Source of the DNA: Chaetoceros tenuissimus
Lineage: Eukaryota > Bacillariophyta > Thalassiosirophyceae > Chaetocerotales > Chaetocerotaceae
Assembly (NCBI GenBank): GCA_021927905.1
Contig: BLLK01000058.1
Location: forward strand, 992,001 to 1,056,000
Length of the DNA: 64,000 nt
Reading direction: 5' to 3'
Positions 44,415-54,498 of the stretch are shown here, piece by piece; the stretch's first letter is position 1; each line of letters begins with the position of its first letter. The position numbers were made by a program, and so were the translations under genes. The notes under the pieces were generated by a model, which was not told where the DNA came from, searched no databases, and saw only the letters and a program-made list of their open reading frames with translations.

Positions 44415-46718
44415 ATGAATAGAACAAGAGGGACTTCACGCAAGTCTAGAAATAGATATGTCTTTTCCCTTACAAACTCGAAACGTAACCAACCTATTAG
44501 GCCGAAATTAAGTGAAAGCCTACAAAATGAAGATTTTGCACAGTTAGCTACTGGTCCAACCCAGTCAGAAATACAGAGAGATAAACAAAAAAGAAAAAGA
44601 AAGAGGACTAGAACTTTAGGAGTCGCCTTAATTGCTTCTAGTTCTCTATTTTTATATATGGACGGATTAAGATTGAGTCAACCTCAACAGCTAGATCTAC
44701 TAGGAAATATAGATGTAAATGAATCGAGATGGATTCAAAGTAATCAAAATATGGACCAGAGTTTAAGAGGATCAACTGGGGGATACTATGAAAAAGTGGG
44801 CACAGGGATCTATGCTAGTAGTCAGAGTCAAGAAATACCAAATTATAATTATGCTCCAGTGAGTTCACTGTTGTCGGAGAGACAAAGGCCAGCTTATGAT
44901 TCACTTTTGAATGAAGTAGCTTCTAAAGTTACTGATCTACTAAAAGATGGAACGAAGCAGTTGGAAGATATAGTCGTTGGAAATGTAAATGCTTTTCAAT
45001 TACCATCAGGTTTACAACCCTCACCAGGAAAACTAGTACCTAATAATCAGGACATTGAATTGGAACGAAAAAGTCCATATGAACCAACAAAGTATGTATT
45101 GAGCAGGGTCAAAACTGATTATCATGAGATAGCAGATTTAAGTTGCCTTCTTTATGGAGCACCTAAGTATGATATTCATACAAGAGACTTGATATATTGG
45201 GAAGATATCAAACAGGACGATAACTTTGTTAGTCCATTTTATTATGAAAACAAAAAGGGAATGCATGAATACTCTAGGGATAGCAAGACAAAATATGTTT
45301 CATTTGAGCCTGATCCAGGCGGCTTCAACAATAATCGGATGGCTTTTGAAATGTATCTTGTTTTGAGTGCTGCAATGGGTAGAACACTTGTTCTTCCACC
45401 GAAACATAAAATTCCTCTACTGGTAAGGATACAAATCGTTTGAGTCTAGATATTTTATACCTGAATATTGCAAAAAGCTAACATTTCCTTTCTAAAGACC
45501 GATGGGAGTGGCAAACAACAAGCCTTAAACATGGAAGACTTCTTTCATCTTCATACATTGAATAAAGAAATGAAGGGGGTAAATATCATTACAATGGAGG
45601 AGTTTTTACTGAGGGAGGCTGCAAGTGGGCATTTTAATAGATATGCATCAGACGAGAAATTACTACCTCCACATAATAGTACTGAATGGGATATGGGAGA
45701 AGGTCCACCGATCGAAGAATTGTGGGAATATTTGAATACAGTCGGTTACAAAGCTGATAAATGGAATAATAATTGCGTCGCAGCATTCCCCAAAGACGCT
45801 AGTGGTAATAGCATCGTGCAAGAGATGATGGAAGAGATTTTAAACATGGAAGATGGGAGAGACTTTCCAAATCCATTGGATTACCAAGGTAGACCTGTAC
45901 CATTTAGTGCGCCACCACAGGAAAGACTTCGAGAAATGCTTGCAGGTCGAAGGAGTCTATGTCTATATGACGAAGAAATGCAAGATGCAACTTTGGTCCA
46001 TTTTCCATCTGGCAGACAGGGACGCCCGTTTATGCAGTATTATTCATTCATATTTTTCGAAGAGCCAAAGCATGCAATATGGGCACATAGATTAGTTCGA
46101 GACCATTTAAGGTACCACGATCTTATCATGTGCGCAGCTGCAAGAGTAATGGTTGCATTAAGAATGAAGATGGCTAATGCTGGTGACGAGTCTCGCATAT
46201 ACCATAGTTTGCATCTTCGCAGAAAAAGGGGATCATTTGAGGATCAATATAGTGATGGTGTAGTGTCAGATGAAGAACTCTTCGAAGCCTTATCCGTTAT
46301 AAAAGCAAATTCCACACTTTTTATTTCAACTGATGAGCAAAGAGACAATGCTGTATTTACAAAGCTGAAACAAAAGTATCATATATTCTTTCTTGATGAC
46401 TTTCAAGATTTATATCAAGGTTTAAATCCGAATTACCTCGGAATGATTGAGCAGATTGTTGCTTCGAAAGCAGCCACTTTCTTTGGAACATACTTTTCGA
46501 CGTTTTCTTCATACATTGTGCGACTGAGAGGATACCACAGCACACGAAACGAGTTAGATGGACACGATGACGGCATTCTTAGAAATACCTTTTACACTAC
46601 ACCTGCTCATAGAAATGAGATGGGCATTTACAAATCACCACAAAGGCCATTCTTTGCTCGAGAATTTCCTATCTCATGGAGAGGTATAAATAGGGGGGCT
46701 CGTTTTAAATCTCAATGA
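44415..46718 (+). CDS. Type II membrane glycosyltransferase, protein O-fucosyltransferase-like
   Basis: A 742-residue protein in two exons (44415-45422 and 45498-46718; 75-bp GT-AG intron, phase 0). A very basic N-terminus (KRKRKRTRTLG) precedes one hydrophobic anchor at about 68-82, which is a type II Golgi/ER topology. The lumenal part has the GDP-fucose O-fucosyltransferase features GGFNNNRMAFEMYLVLSAAMGRTLVLPP, HLRRKRGSFEDQY (the nucleotide-binding Arg region) and the C-terminal ASKAATFFGTYFSTFSSYIVRLRGYH. The family moves fucose from GDP-fucose to Ser/Thr or to glycans. The acceptor here is unknown. The frame is open upstream to 44241, but the first ATG is at 44415. Confidence 0.85.
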
Positions 46719-46874
46719 AAAGAGAAATACAGCGAAGTTAGAATCATAACTTATAATATATAAAGTGAAATATCGACAAAACAGACTAAGTGTTATATTA
46801 AGTTAATAGTCTATCCTTGTACGCAATTTCTTACAATGTATGCATGTTTACATATATCTACAATGAGCAAAATT

Positions 46875-48077
46875 CTATTTTTTTCTCAACATGGGAGGTG
46901 GGTCAGAGGGTAAAAACTCTGTGATTGGCGGGGTAATCAAATCTCGATGAGAGAGTTTCTTCGAAGTAGAGTCATTCTCTTTCTTGATTGAAATTGGTGG
47001 AGATGGAGTATTGTTACTCATTTTACTACTCGAAGAATGGGATCGGTCCATTACGAATTTGGTACCAAATAGACTGTTGGAGCTTGAATGACGAGAGAAG
47101 GAAAGGCTTCGATTACTAATACTTTCATCCAAGTCCAGTGTGTTGGAATGTTGGTAATCGAATAAAGTTGAAACAGAAGGAACTTTTGCCTCTTCTGACC
47201 TATGTTTCTTGGACTGTACGAAGCCTGTCATGGCTTTTGGTGAGCAAAGGAAGAAGTCGTCATCCTCGTCATCACTAAGAGGGTCAGATAGAGCATCATC
47301 AAAAACATATCCATAGTCATCAACTTGAGAGCGATTAATACCAAGTAGTGACTTTGATGGACGAGTTTCATTAGACTTTGAAAAATCTATTGAATCAATA
47401 GGTGGTCTACTAGATTCTTTTATGGTTGCCTTGAAAGTATCTTTATCAAGTCGAAACCGAGGAGGGATTATGATCAATTGATTAGATCCATTTGTGCGAG
47501 GAGTCAAGTTTGTCTTTGGCAAGTTGATGTGTTCATCGGCAGATTCAATAGACATAAATCTCTGGCGAGCGATTGGGGTCATTTTCTGTTCTGGACAGGA
47601 AGTAACCGACCTATTAGGTGTACCACTAGGTCCTGACTCTAATGTTGGTCTATAAGGATAGGAAGCTTCTTGACGATTTGGCATTATCATGGGCGATGGA
47701 AGGGAGGATGGAGAGGGCTTGGACGACCTGGATAGCGGTGTAAAACAAGAACCAGGAGATTGCAAAGCAAGGTTCTTGAAATTGTTAACTTGGGTTGATA
47801 AGGGAGATGCTGGAGTAACTACTCCCCTAGTCCCATGATTCAGAGGTGTTGTATTTCCTATGCTTGTGTAATCATTTACATGAAGTGATGAGGGGTGTAA
47901 TGAATTTCCTGGGGAAAAATCCAAGGTGGTGCTTGCATTCAGATTCCAATTTATTTCTTCTGATGTTCTTTTCTTCCCATGTTGTATAGAAGTTTTCGAT
48001 GCCGGTGGTTTGAAAGAGAGAGCTTTTGGCTTGAGAGTGCATTCTCTACCATTTTCGTTTGACTTTGCTCTATTCAT
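46875..48077 (-). CDS. Ser/Pro-rich protein of unknown function
   Basis: A 400-residue protein in one exon with no recognised domain. It is rich in Ser, Pro and Thr with many S-P and T-P pairs (TPLSRSSKPSPSSLPSP, VVTPASPLSTQ), which suggests a proline-directed kinase substrate. Short conserved-looking motifs are RQRFMSIESADEHINLP, DDEDDDFFLCSPKAMTGF and FDYQHSNTLDLDE. No membrane helix or signal peptide is seen. It ends P-P-P-M-L-R-K-K. Codon use and length favour a real gene. Confidence 0.7.
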   Translation of the reverse strand: MNRAKSNENGRECTLKPKALSFKPPASKTSIQHGKKRTSEEINWNLNASTTLDFSPGNSLHPSSLHVNDYTSIGNTTPLNHGTRGVVTPASPLSTQVNNFKNLALQSPGSCFTPLSRSSKPSPSSLPSPMIMPNRQEASYPYRPTLESGPSGTPNRSVTSCPEQKMTPIARQRFMSIESADEHINLPKTNLTPRTNGSNQLIIIPPRFRLDKDTFKATIKESSRPPIDSIDFSKSNETRPSKSLLGINRSQVDDYGYVFDDALSDPLSDDEDDDFFLCSPKAMTGFVQSKKHRSEEAKVPSVSTLFDYQHSNTLDLDESISNRSLSFSRHSSSNSLFGTKFVMDRSHSSSSKMSNNTPSPPISIKKENDSTSKKLSHRDLITPPITEFLPSDPPPMLRKK

Positions 48078-48622
48078 AGTGCAGCAATATATTCATACAA
48101 TTGACTTACTACTGAACACTTTGTTTATCTTTCTCACTTCCACAAAATACGCATCAAAGCAAGCGCAAGCCTATCTTCCCTAATAAGCCCAGTTCATGAC
48201 AGCTGTTTTCTTTCCACAATCTGCTTCTTCTTCGCATAAGTGTTCTCAACGACAAATTAAAGTGTCAAAACTTCAATTTAGAGACAAAATAAAGATCACA
48301 TTGTCCTTTTTGGAAAGAAATAGAAAAAGAATTATTTTCGTTTCTAGCTAGTACGTAGTCCGTGCGATCTTGCTGGTGTGCCTGGCATCTGGTAACTGAT
48401 CGAAAGGGAAGGAAAACAATCGAAAATATCTCTGAATACCCCACCGTCTGTCATTATGTTCAATGTAAAGTTGAAGTAGTCATCTTTTGGAAATGCCAAC
48501 GTACCACCAATAAGCTATCAGTGTTCAGAATGCCTTATATAAAGTGTGATGTACAGAACAAATATACAGTACTTTTATTTTACTTTACATCATTATCTAC
48601 CAAGTCTACAATTCCGCAATAT
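48078..48622. other. Intergenic region upstream of the Ser/Pro-rich gene
   Basis: These 545 bases contain no supported gene; a 101-codon frame (48362-48667) runs into the antisense of the helicase gene. The region carries the promoter of the Ser/Pro-rich gene and the helicase 3' UTR. Confidence 0.5.
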
Positions 48623-51598
48623 TCACCCATTATCTTCCTTGGTTATATAGAAATCCTGCAATTGTGATCTATTTTTTAGGAAGGATTCAAATGTTCGCTT
48701 GCTTTTTGATCTTAGCCATTCAGGAAGTCCATTCCAGACAGACACATCAGAAGAATACCTTTCATCAATCAGCATTATTGCAGAATAATCATTAGCGTGT
48801 CTGATTGCTCTACCTATAGACTGATTTACAGCGCGCATACAAAGATTCTGGTAATATTCACGTCCATTGATACCTGCATTTTCTCTGCTAGATCTATCGA
48901 GCAAACTCATCTTTTCTTTGAGTTCAGGATCTGTGATATCTGGGTATGGCAACCCAACTATCAATACTCCACGAGCCATTTCATCTGCAAAGTTAATACC
49001 TTCACTCATTTTCCCACCAACAACAGAGAAAAGAATTGCTCCTTTTTTACTAGATGTAGCATCCTTTGAATACAATTGCAATGTCTTCTCAACATCCTTT
49101 GCAGACTTTGGCTCTCTATAGATCTTCTTTTGAAGTTCAATCTCTTTGATAGCCCCTGTTCTCGACCATCGAGTCAATAGAAAACTTTCATATGAGTAGC
49201 TAGGTAGGAAGACTACCATACCATTCGGTACTATTTTCGCTACATCAATAATGCTAGAGGCCAACTCATCGCAGATAGCATCTTCAAATCTAGAAGAATG
49301 TCTGAAATTCATTTTGATTCCATTAGGACCGGTACTCATGCATGACATTAGCACATTATCAGCAGATACTACATGTCCACAAGAGAAAGTTGTGAGTGAT
49401 GCTGTCACTAGTGCTTGTCCCTCTTCCCCCTCTTTGCAATCTTGCATCGAGTCTGAGCCCTGTGCCTGTGCGACAAGATTTTTTTCAGAACCAAACAATT
49501 CTGTAGCAACGTGAACAAACGGCCGAAGTGTACCACCGGCTAGCACTATCGAATGAGCTTCATCCATTACATTTTGAAACTCTGTGGAAGGATCAAGCAG
49601 GAGATACTTCAGACAGCATGATGAAACTTCGTCTGTCTTTACGTCGATCACTACTCTACCTTCTTTTTCTGATGAAGTCAAGCATTTGAGAAAAGATTCA
49701 ATTATGGACATGGACGAAATGTGCTTTGAGATAAAATTAGGATCATCAAAATTTTCATGTTCTGAATTCTTTTCTTTTTGTCTACAATCATTGAATCCAT
49801 GTAGTTTTTGAGATAATCTAGATTTCTCCAAATAGGTGATGATGTTGAACAAGTTCAAATTATCTAACTTCAAAGTAAACAATAACTCAGTTGCTGTGAC
49901 CATCACTCTACTAGCTACATCTTCTCCTTTCTTACTTTTGCGATGTAAGTTCTTCAAGTATCGAGTCACTTGTGTAAGAAATCTCTTAATCTGTCCAAGA
50001 TAGAATAAATTCCTTCCTGCCAATCTATCAGAATATTTCGCAACATATGACATGAGTTGAGAAGATGCTCCTTCAATAATTGCAAGTGAAACCCTTGATG
50101 AAGATATAGATCTCAGTGCTTCAGGTATATTATGTGCCTCGTCAACAATAACAAGAGAATTCTTTAGTGATAGACCAACAGCTTCCCTTGCCGGCTTTGA
50201 CAATAGAGTGTTGTAAGGTACAAGAACAACTTCTGCAGCTTTCAAAGCTTCTCTAGAAGCATAATACGAGCATACTCGACTCTTCCTTCCTAATGCAGCT
50301 AGATCTTCAATATCTGATGGCTTTGCCAACATATGCATTGCCAATACAGGTACCAGGTCCTTGTCTAGTAACGGACAAGCACATTTGGACTTTTCCCTGC
50401 TCTTCCCTTCCGATGAACTTTGCACTTTCACCTTTTGTAAGTCGAGACACTTTTCAGTAATCATTTTTTCACTCCTCTTATCAGATGACCCCGTCACATC
50501 TGGATTACCGCAAAGCAATTTTCGACCTCCCAATGTCACAACTCGAATATTGTCACCCCATATAGTCCTTCGAATTTCGTTTGCAAATTGTGATAATTGA
50601 GAGTGTGTCCTGGCGGCATAGACAATCTTGCGAACTCCTGACGATGGAGTAACATTTCCTATTGTTGGACATACAGCTGTAGCTTTTTCGTGTTTCTTGA
50701 TATCCCCTGATCCATCCAGGTTGCCTCCATCCAGTAAATCTTTTTCATATAGTTTCTTTTTGCCATCCATGCATTCCTTTTTCTTAGACAAACTTCCATG
50801 TTCGAGTTTGTCATTGTCTCCATCCGAATCTGAGTCATATGTATATCCCAAGCTATTTCTATTTTCATCAGAATCATACTCGTCAACACAAAAATCGTCA
50901 TTTTGAATCTGGTGAGATGGTCTTGATCGCTTTTTCCCAGAAACATTTAATTGATAATTCTTCTTTTGATGCATCCTACTTCGCACTACCCTCGTGACAA
51001 CGGTCTCCCTTGCACTTCGAGTATATTTCAATTTATCCTTTCTACTACAATTTTCATTTGGTAAATTAGCATTCAAGTCCAGATCAACTGATTGGCGAAT
51101 TCTTTCCAATTCTTTGTCTAAAGCCGCTCTAGTACTTCTTGCCCTATTATAACAGTCCAGTTTTTCCATTTTTATTTGTTTTTCTCGATCAATTTCTTCC
51201 TGTGGTTGCCATGCATCTAACCAATGCACGTCTTCCTTTTTTTCTGATTCCTGTTCTTCTTCTTCACTCGTAAATCCTGCTTGTAGCATTAGTTGCAAAT
51301 CTAGTTCTTGTCTATATTTCAACCACGCAATCGATGCACATGCCAGCGACAATGATTTACCAGTTCCTGTAGGAGACTCCAGCATCTGTATATTGGCTTT
51401 ACGCTTTTCATTAGGCCGTGTATCGTCTATTTCATCCACCAATTTGAGAGTCTGAAGCAAAGTGTCCATTAGTGCTGCTTGTTGAGGATAGGGCTTGCCA
51501 TATGGAAATGGAATGGTAGAGGAACTAGGATATGCTGGAAGCTCATCATTACCTATTTTTTGCTGCGTGGTCTCCTCTTCTTCTATTCTATTTTCCAT
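48623..51598 (-). CDS. DDX11/CHL1-type iron-sulfur DNA helicase
   Basis: A 5'-3' superfamily 2 helicase of the XPD/FANCJ/DDX11 group, 991 residues in one exon. I chose ATG 51598; the frame is open five codons further upstream from a GTG. The Q-motif-like FPYGKPYPQQAALMDTLL opens the protein, and Walker A is in ESPTGTGKSLSLA (near 72). After an acidic and basic insert comes motif Ia (YAARTHSQLSQF). The Fe-S cysteine region follows (LLCGNP, EKCLDLQK, KCACPL, RVCSYY), then DEAH in VIVDEAHNIPEAL (near 485). The C-terminal motifs are GGKMSEGINFADEMARGVLIVGLPYP and VNQSIGRAIRHANDYSAIMLID. The last two match DDX11/CHL1 best; that helicase supports sister-chromatid cohesion and replication through secondary structures. 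Confidence 0.92.
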   Translation of the reverse strand: MENRIEEEETTQQKIGNDELPAYPSSSTIPFPYGKPYPQQAALMDTLLQTLKLVDEIDDTRPNEKRKANIQMLESPTGTGKSLSLACASIAWLKYRQELDLQLMLQAGFTSEEEEQESEKKEDVHWLDAWQPQEEIDREKQIKMEKLDCYNRARSTRAALDKELERIRQSVDLDLNANLPNENCSRKDKLKYTRSARETVVTRVVRSRMHQKKNYQLNVSGKKRSRPSHQIQNDDFCVDEYDSDENRNSLGYTYDSDSDGDNDKLEHGSLSKKKECMDGKKKLYEKDLLDGGNLDGSGDIKKHEKATAVCPTIGNVTPSSGVRKIVYAARTHSQLSQFANEIRRTIWGDNIRVVTLGGRKLLCGNPDVTGSSDKRSEKMITEKCLDLQKVKVQSSSEGKSREKSKCACPLLDKDLVPVLAMHMLAKPSDIEDLAALGRKSRVCSYYASREALKAAEVVLVPYNTLLSKPAREAVGLSLKNSLVIVDEAHNIPEALRSISSSRVSLAIIEGASSQLMSYVAKYSDRLAGRNLFYLGQIKRFLTQVTRYLKNLHRKSKKGEDVASRVMVTATELLFTLKLDNLNLFNIITYLEKSRLSQKLHGFNDCRQKEKNSEHENFDDPNFISKHISSMSIIESFLKCLTSSEKEGRVVIDVKTDEVSSCCLKYLLLDPSTEFQNVMDEAHSIVLAGGTLRPFVHVATELFGSEKNLVAQAQGSDSMQDCKEGEEGQALVTASLTTFSCGHVVSADNVLMSCMSTGPNGIKMNFRHSSRFEDAICDELASSIIDVAKIVPNGMVVFLPSYSYESFLLTRWSRTGAIKEIELQKKIYREPKSAKDVEKTLQLYSKDATSSKKGAILFSVVGGKMSEGINFADEMARGVLIVGLPYPDITDPELKEKMSLLDRSSRENAGINGREYYQNLCMRAVNQSIGRAIRHANDYSAIMLIDERYSSDVSVWNGLPEWLRSKSKRTFESFLKNRSQLQDFYITKEDNG

Positions 51599-51928
51599 CG
51601 TACGAGTATTCACGATAATGATGATATTTGCACTTGGATGTGTTACATAAAGAAAACTATGAACTGATTTATATATGAATTGTTATGTGAAGTGTAATTG
51701 CAAGACCTCTATCCATTTTCACAAAACCTCTCTTCCACAAGTAGGAGGGACCGGGCATCTAAAAGCCAATGACGAAGAAAGTGTCAAAAACCAAATTTGA
51801 GCAAATTAGCTTTACAAAATAAAATTAAAAAAAACTTCTTTTCTGCTCATTTTCTCAAAACATATCCACCATTGTACGTATTCGTAATACAGTCCATATA
51901 TTTTCCTTTCTCTGTCAGAATAAACTCT
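51599..51928. other. Intergenic region upstream of the DDX11-like gene
   Basis: No gene is seen in these 330 bases between two minus-strand genes. It should hold the helicase promoter. Confidence 0.5.
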
Positions 51929-53962
51929 TCAACCATAAGTTTTGCAGTATTTAGCGGTGAACTTTCCAACTGAAATTGTTTTGATATTTTTCATCCATGC
52001 TAACTCGCGCTCTTCTCGCTGCTTTCGTAAGAGCAACTTTCTCTGCTCAACCTTTGCCTTATGCGCTACTAGTCGTTCGTACAATAAATTGGATTGCGCT
52101 ATTGTCATCTTTGGTTGTGGTCTCTGAAACTCTCTTTGGAACTTGTCACGTTTAGCATTGTTCACTTCGCGAGACTTTGGTCTCCGAGTGACCCCCTTAC
52201 TTTCTCGTGTACGATTGGAAATTTTTTCCATTTGATGATGAGTAGGAGACTCTCTTTCAGAGTTAAATGCACCTCTAGACGAAGAATCAATTGTAACTCT
52301 GGTATGAGAAGAATGATTGGGAGGAGCTAGTTTCAGAGGTAGTACTCTGCCTGTCTGTGGGGACATTACGTCATTACTCGAAGAATCAATGGAACTGGAC
52401 TCATTCTTTTCATCATGTGCACTACCAATTGCAGTTGAGATGCGAGTTTTTGATGAAATACTCTCTTCTGCCTTTTCCAATCCTTTCAAAAACTCAAACA
52501 GCTCTGTGAAATTGATACCACCATCACTACGATACACCTTGTCCATAAGTGAAAACATAAGCTTCACTTCAACTTCGCTGAAACCATGCTTGAAAAGCAG
52601 TTTGCCCAACTCCCCTTCGTCAATGTCGTTGCTACCATCAGTGTCCAGATCACTAAATACACAAATGAGATTCTGTACATCATTAGTAGTATTGGCGCCT
52701 TCATCAACTTTGACCTCAGATCGTACTGCCTTGAGAAATTTGCTTGCTAACTTCTCCATCTGCGGACTGTTACCATCATAAGCATATTCTAGGAATTCAA
52801 ACAGCTCAACAAAGGTGATTTCCTTGTCTCCATTGATATCAATAGCTCTGAAGAGGACAGATACGTCCTCATCAGTAATCTTTTGCTCATTACTCATAGA
52901 CGTAGATGCATTTGCACTCAGTTGATTGACGAAGTTACATAGCTCTTCTTCTGTGAGCCCACCGTCACCATTACTATCAATACTTTCAAATACATTATAT
53001 ACATCGTTGATATCGGTATCTGCATTCATAAGATCTAGCATATCGATGAGCTCTTTCGCAAAGCTAACGCGTAATGATTTGATTGAGTCTCTATCAATGA
53101 TATCTGAATGCATTGTTCCTTTGCGAGTTGCTGTGATACTGTTTTTCCGTATCTCAAAGATGGACCAACAGCCAGGATCAATATCCATCTTCTGCTCAAA
53201 GCTGATACAAAGCTTCACACCAATCTTCATACCAAACTCTTTTGCCTTTTCAAAGTCCTCAATATTACCTTCCCCGTGGAAATTTGCACTTGTTACCAGA
53301 GCAGCATGATAAACATGACCATTGATCATATCAGGGTCGCAATGTCCTTCTAGTCCAGCTTCAATTTCCTTGAAGAAGTTTCTTATTTCAAAATCTGCCT
53401 CAGACCATAGTGTTCCTTGTATCATACCATTTCGAACAAGTATATTGTTCACACTTTCATCCTGTGTTATTGCGACACGCATATGAGCTTGTTCAAAGAT
53501 CTTGAGTTTGTCAGCAGAGTCGAGGGACGGAGGGATGCATTCCTTGTCGATAATGTCGTAGAACTTGTCTAGATCTCCAATGGCATGAGTGAAGTTACGT
53601 TTGCCTTTCGGTCTTTTCTTGGCAGCTTCTAGGCGCTCACATGCAAGTCGAGTAGGAGCTGAAATAAGCCAAGCATTGTATCCGGGCACACACACGAGGA
53701 CAAAGTCATCTTGTCTGAGGGTTGATAGTGCTTCCTTGGCTGATGAAAGGGAAAGAAGTTTGAGTACGTATTCATATGAGGTTATAAACAAACAAAGAAA
53801 GAGCATCTACAAATGAAAAATTGGTACATAAAACCATTGAGCCAAGAATCATTACAACCACGAAAAGTTTTAACAAAAGTGTGTTGCTTCTTGTTGGGTT
53901 TCATGCTTACCTTTTGAACCATTTGAAGGAGACGACTCAATGATTCTCATTTCAAGAATCAT
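51929..53962 (-). CDS. YrdC/Sua5-like domain fused to EF hands
   Basis: A 620-residue protein in two exons (53962-53911 and 53739-51929; 171-bp intron with GT-AG ends). Exon 1 gives M-I-L-E-M-R-I-I-E-S. The first 240 residues follow the YrdC/Sua5 pattern: AKEALSTLRQDDFVLVCVP, the basic loop AAKKRPKGKRNF, AHMRVAITQD, the signature TSANFHGEG, and a final IFEIRKNSITATRKG. True Sua5/YrdC makes threonylcarbamoyl-AMP for tRNA t6A. Three clear EF hands follow (DSNGDGGLTEEE, DINGDKEITFVE, DTDGSNDIDEGE) and a fourth degenerate one. The C-terminus is basic with a coiled segment. Whether the YrdC part still makes TC-AMP or only binds nucleotide or RNA under calcium control is open. Confidence 0.83.
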
Positions 53963-54498
53963 CCTGATATTATGATGTGTAGATTCTTGCTTTGAATATC
54001 TCCTTGTTTATCAACACCCAGGAAATAATTGAACAGATGTACTGGGTAAGTTCAAAGTTGACTCAAAGGTGTATGATGTGATTTGGAAACAAAATAAGAC
54101 AAAATACAAAAGCTTACAAGAGTTGAAAAATAATGCTTTGTCAGCACAAAATAGAAAATGACGTTTTTTTTAGATAAAATCGGAAAAAAAAGTAGGGAAA
54201 TTTGAGTTCTCATTTGATTCTTATTTATTACCAGATGAAGATGTCTCTTCCAGCTCAATCTTAGTACGTACATACTTACGCTGTTTCGTTCAAATTGACC
54301 GGTAACATATACAGCTTGAATTCATCCAGAGAATGTCGTACCTAAGTACTTTTAGTATGATTGAAATTTCGCTTTGGAGAAGCCTCACTACGTACATACA
54401 CTACTTCAACTCTACAAGAAGTTACACCTTCCTCTATCTCTTTAATTATTGTTATTTCAAGTTCTCGCACTATAATTCACCATTCAAACAATTAAAGA
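53963..54498. promoter_or_regulatory. Divergent intergenic region, YrdC/EF-hand gene and 7TM gene
   Basis: These 536 bases separate two genes reading outward. They should contain both promoters. Short frames at 54052-54273 and 54333-54635 show nothing coding. Confidence 0.5.

Noticed and set aside
39185-48394. Shared 12-mer tggcatctggta at 39185-39196 and 48383-48394, each about 300 bases upstream of a minus-strand start
   Set aside because: A few exact 12-mer matches are expected by chance among this much intergenic DNA, and no third copy at a similar position was seen.
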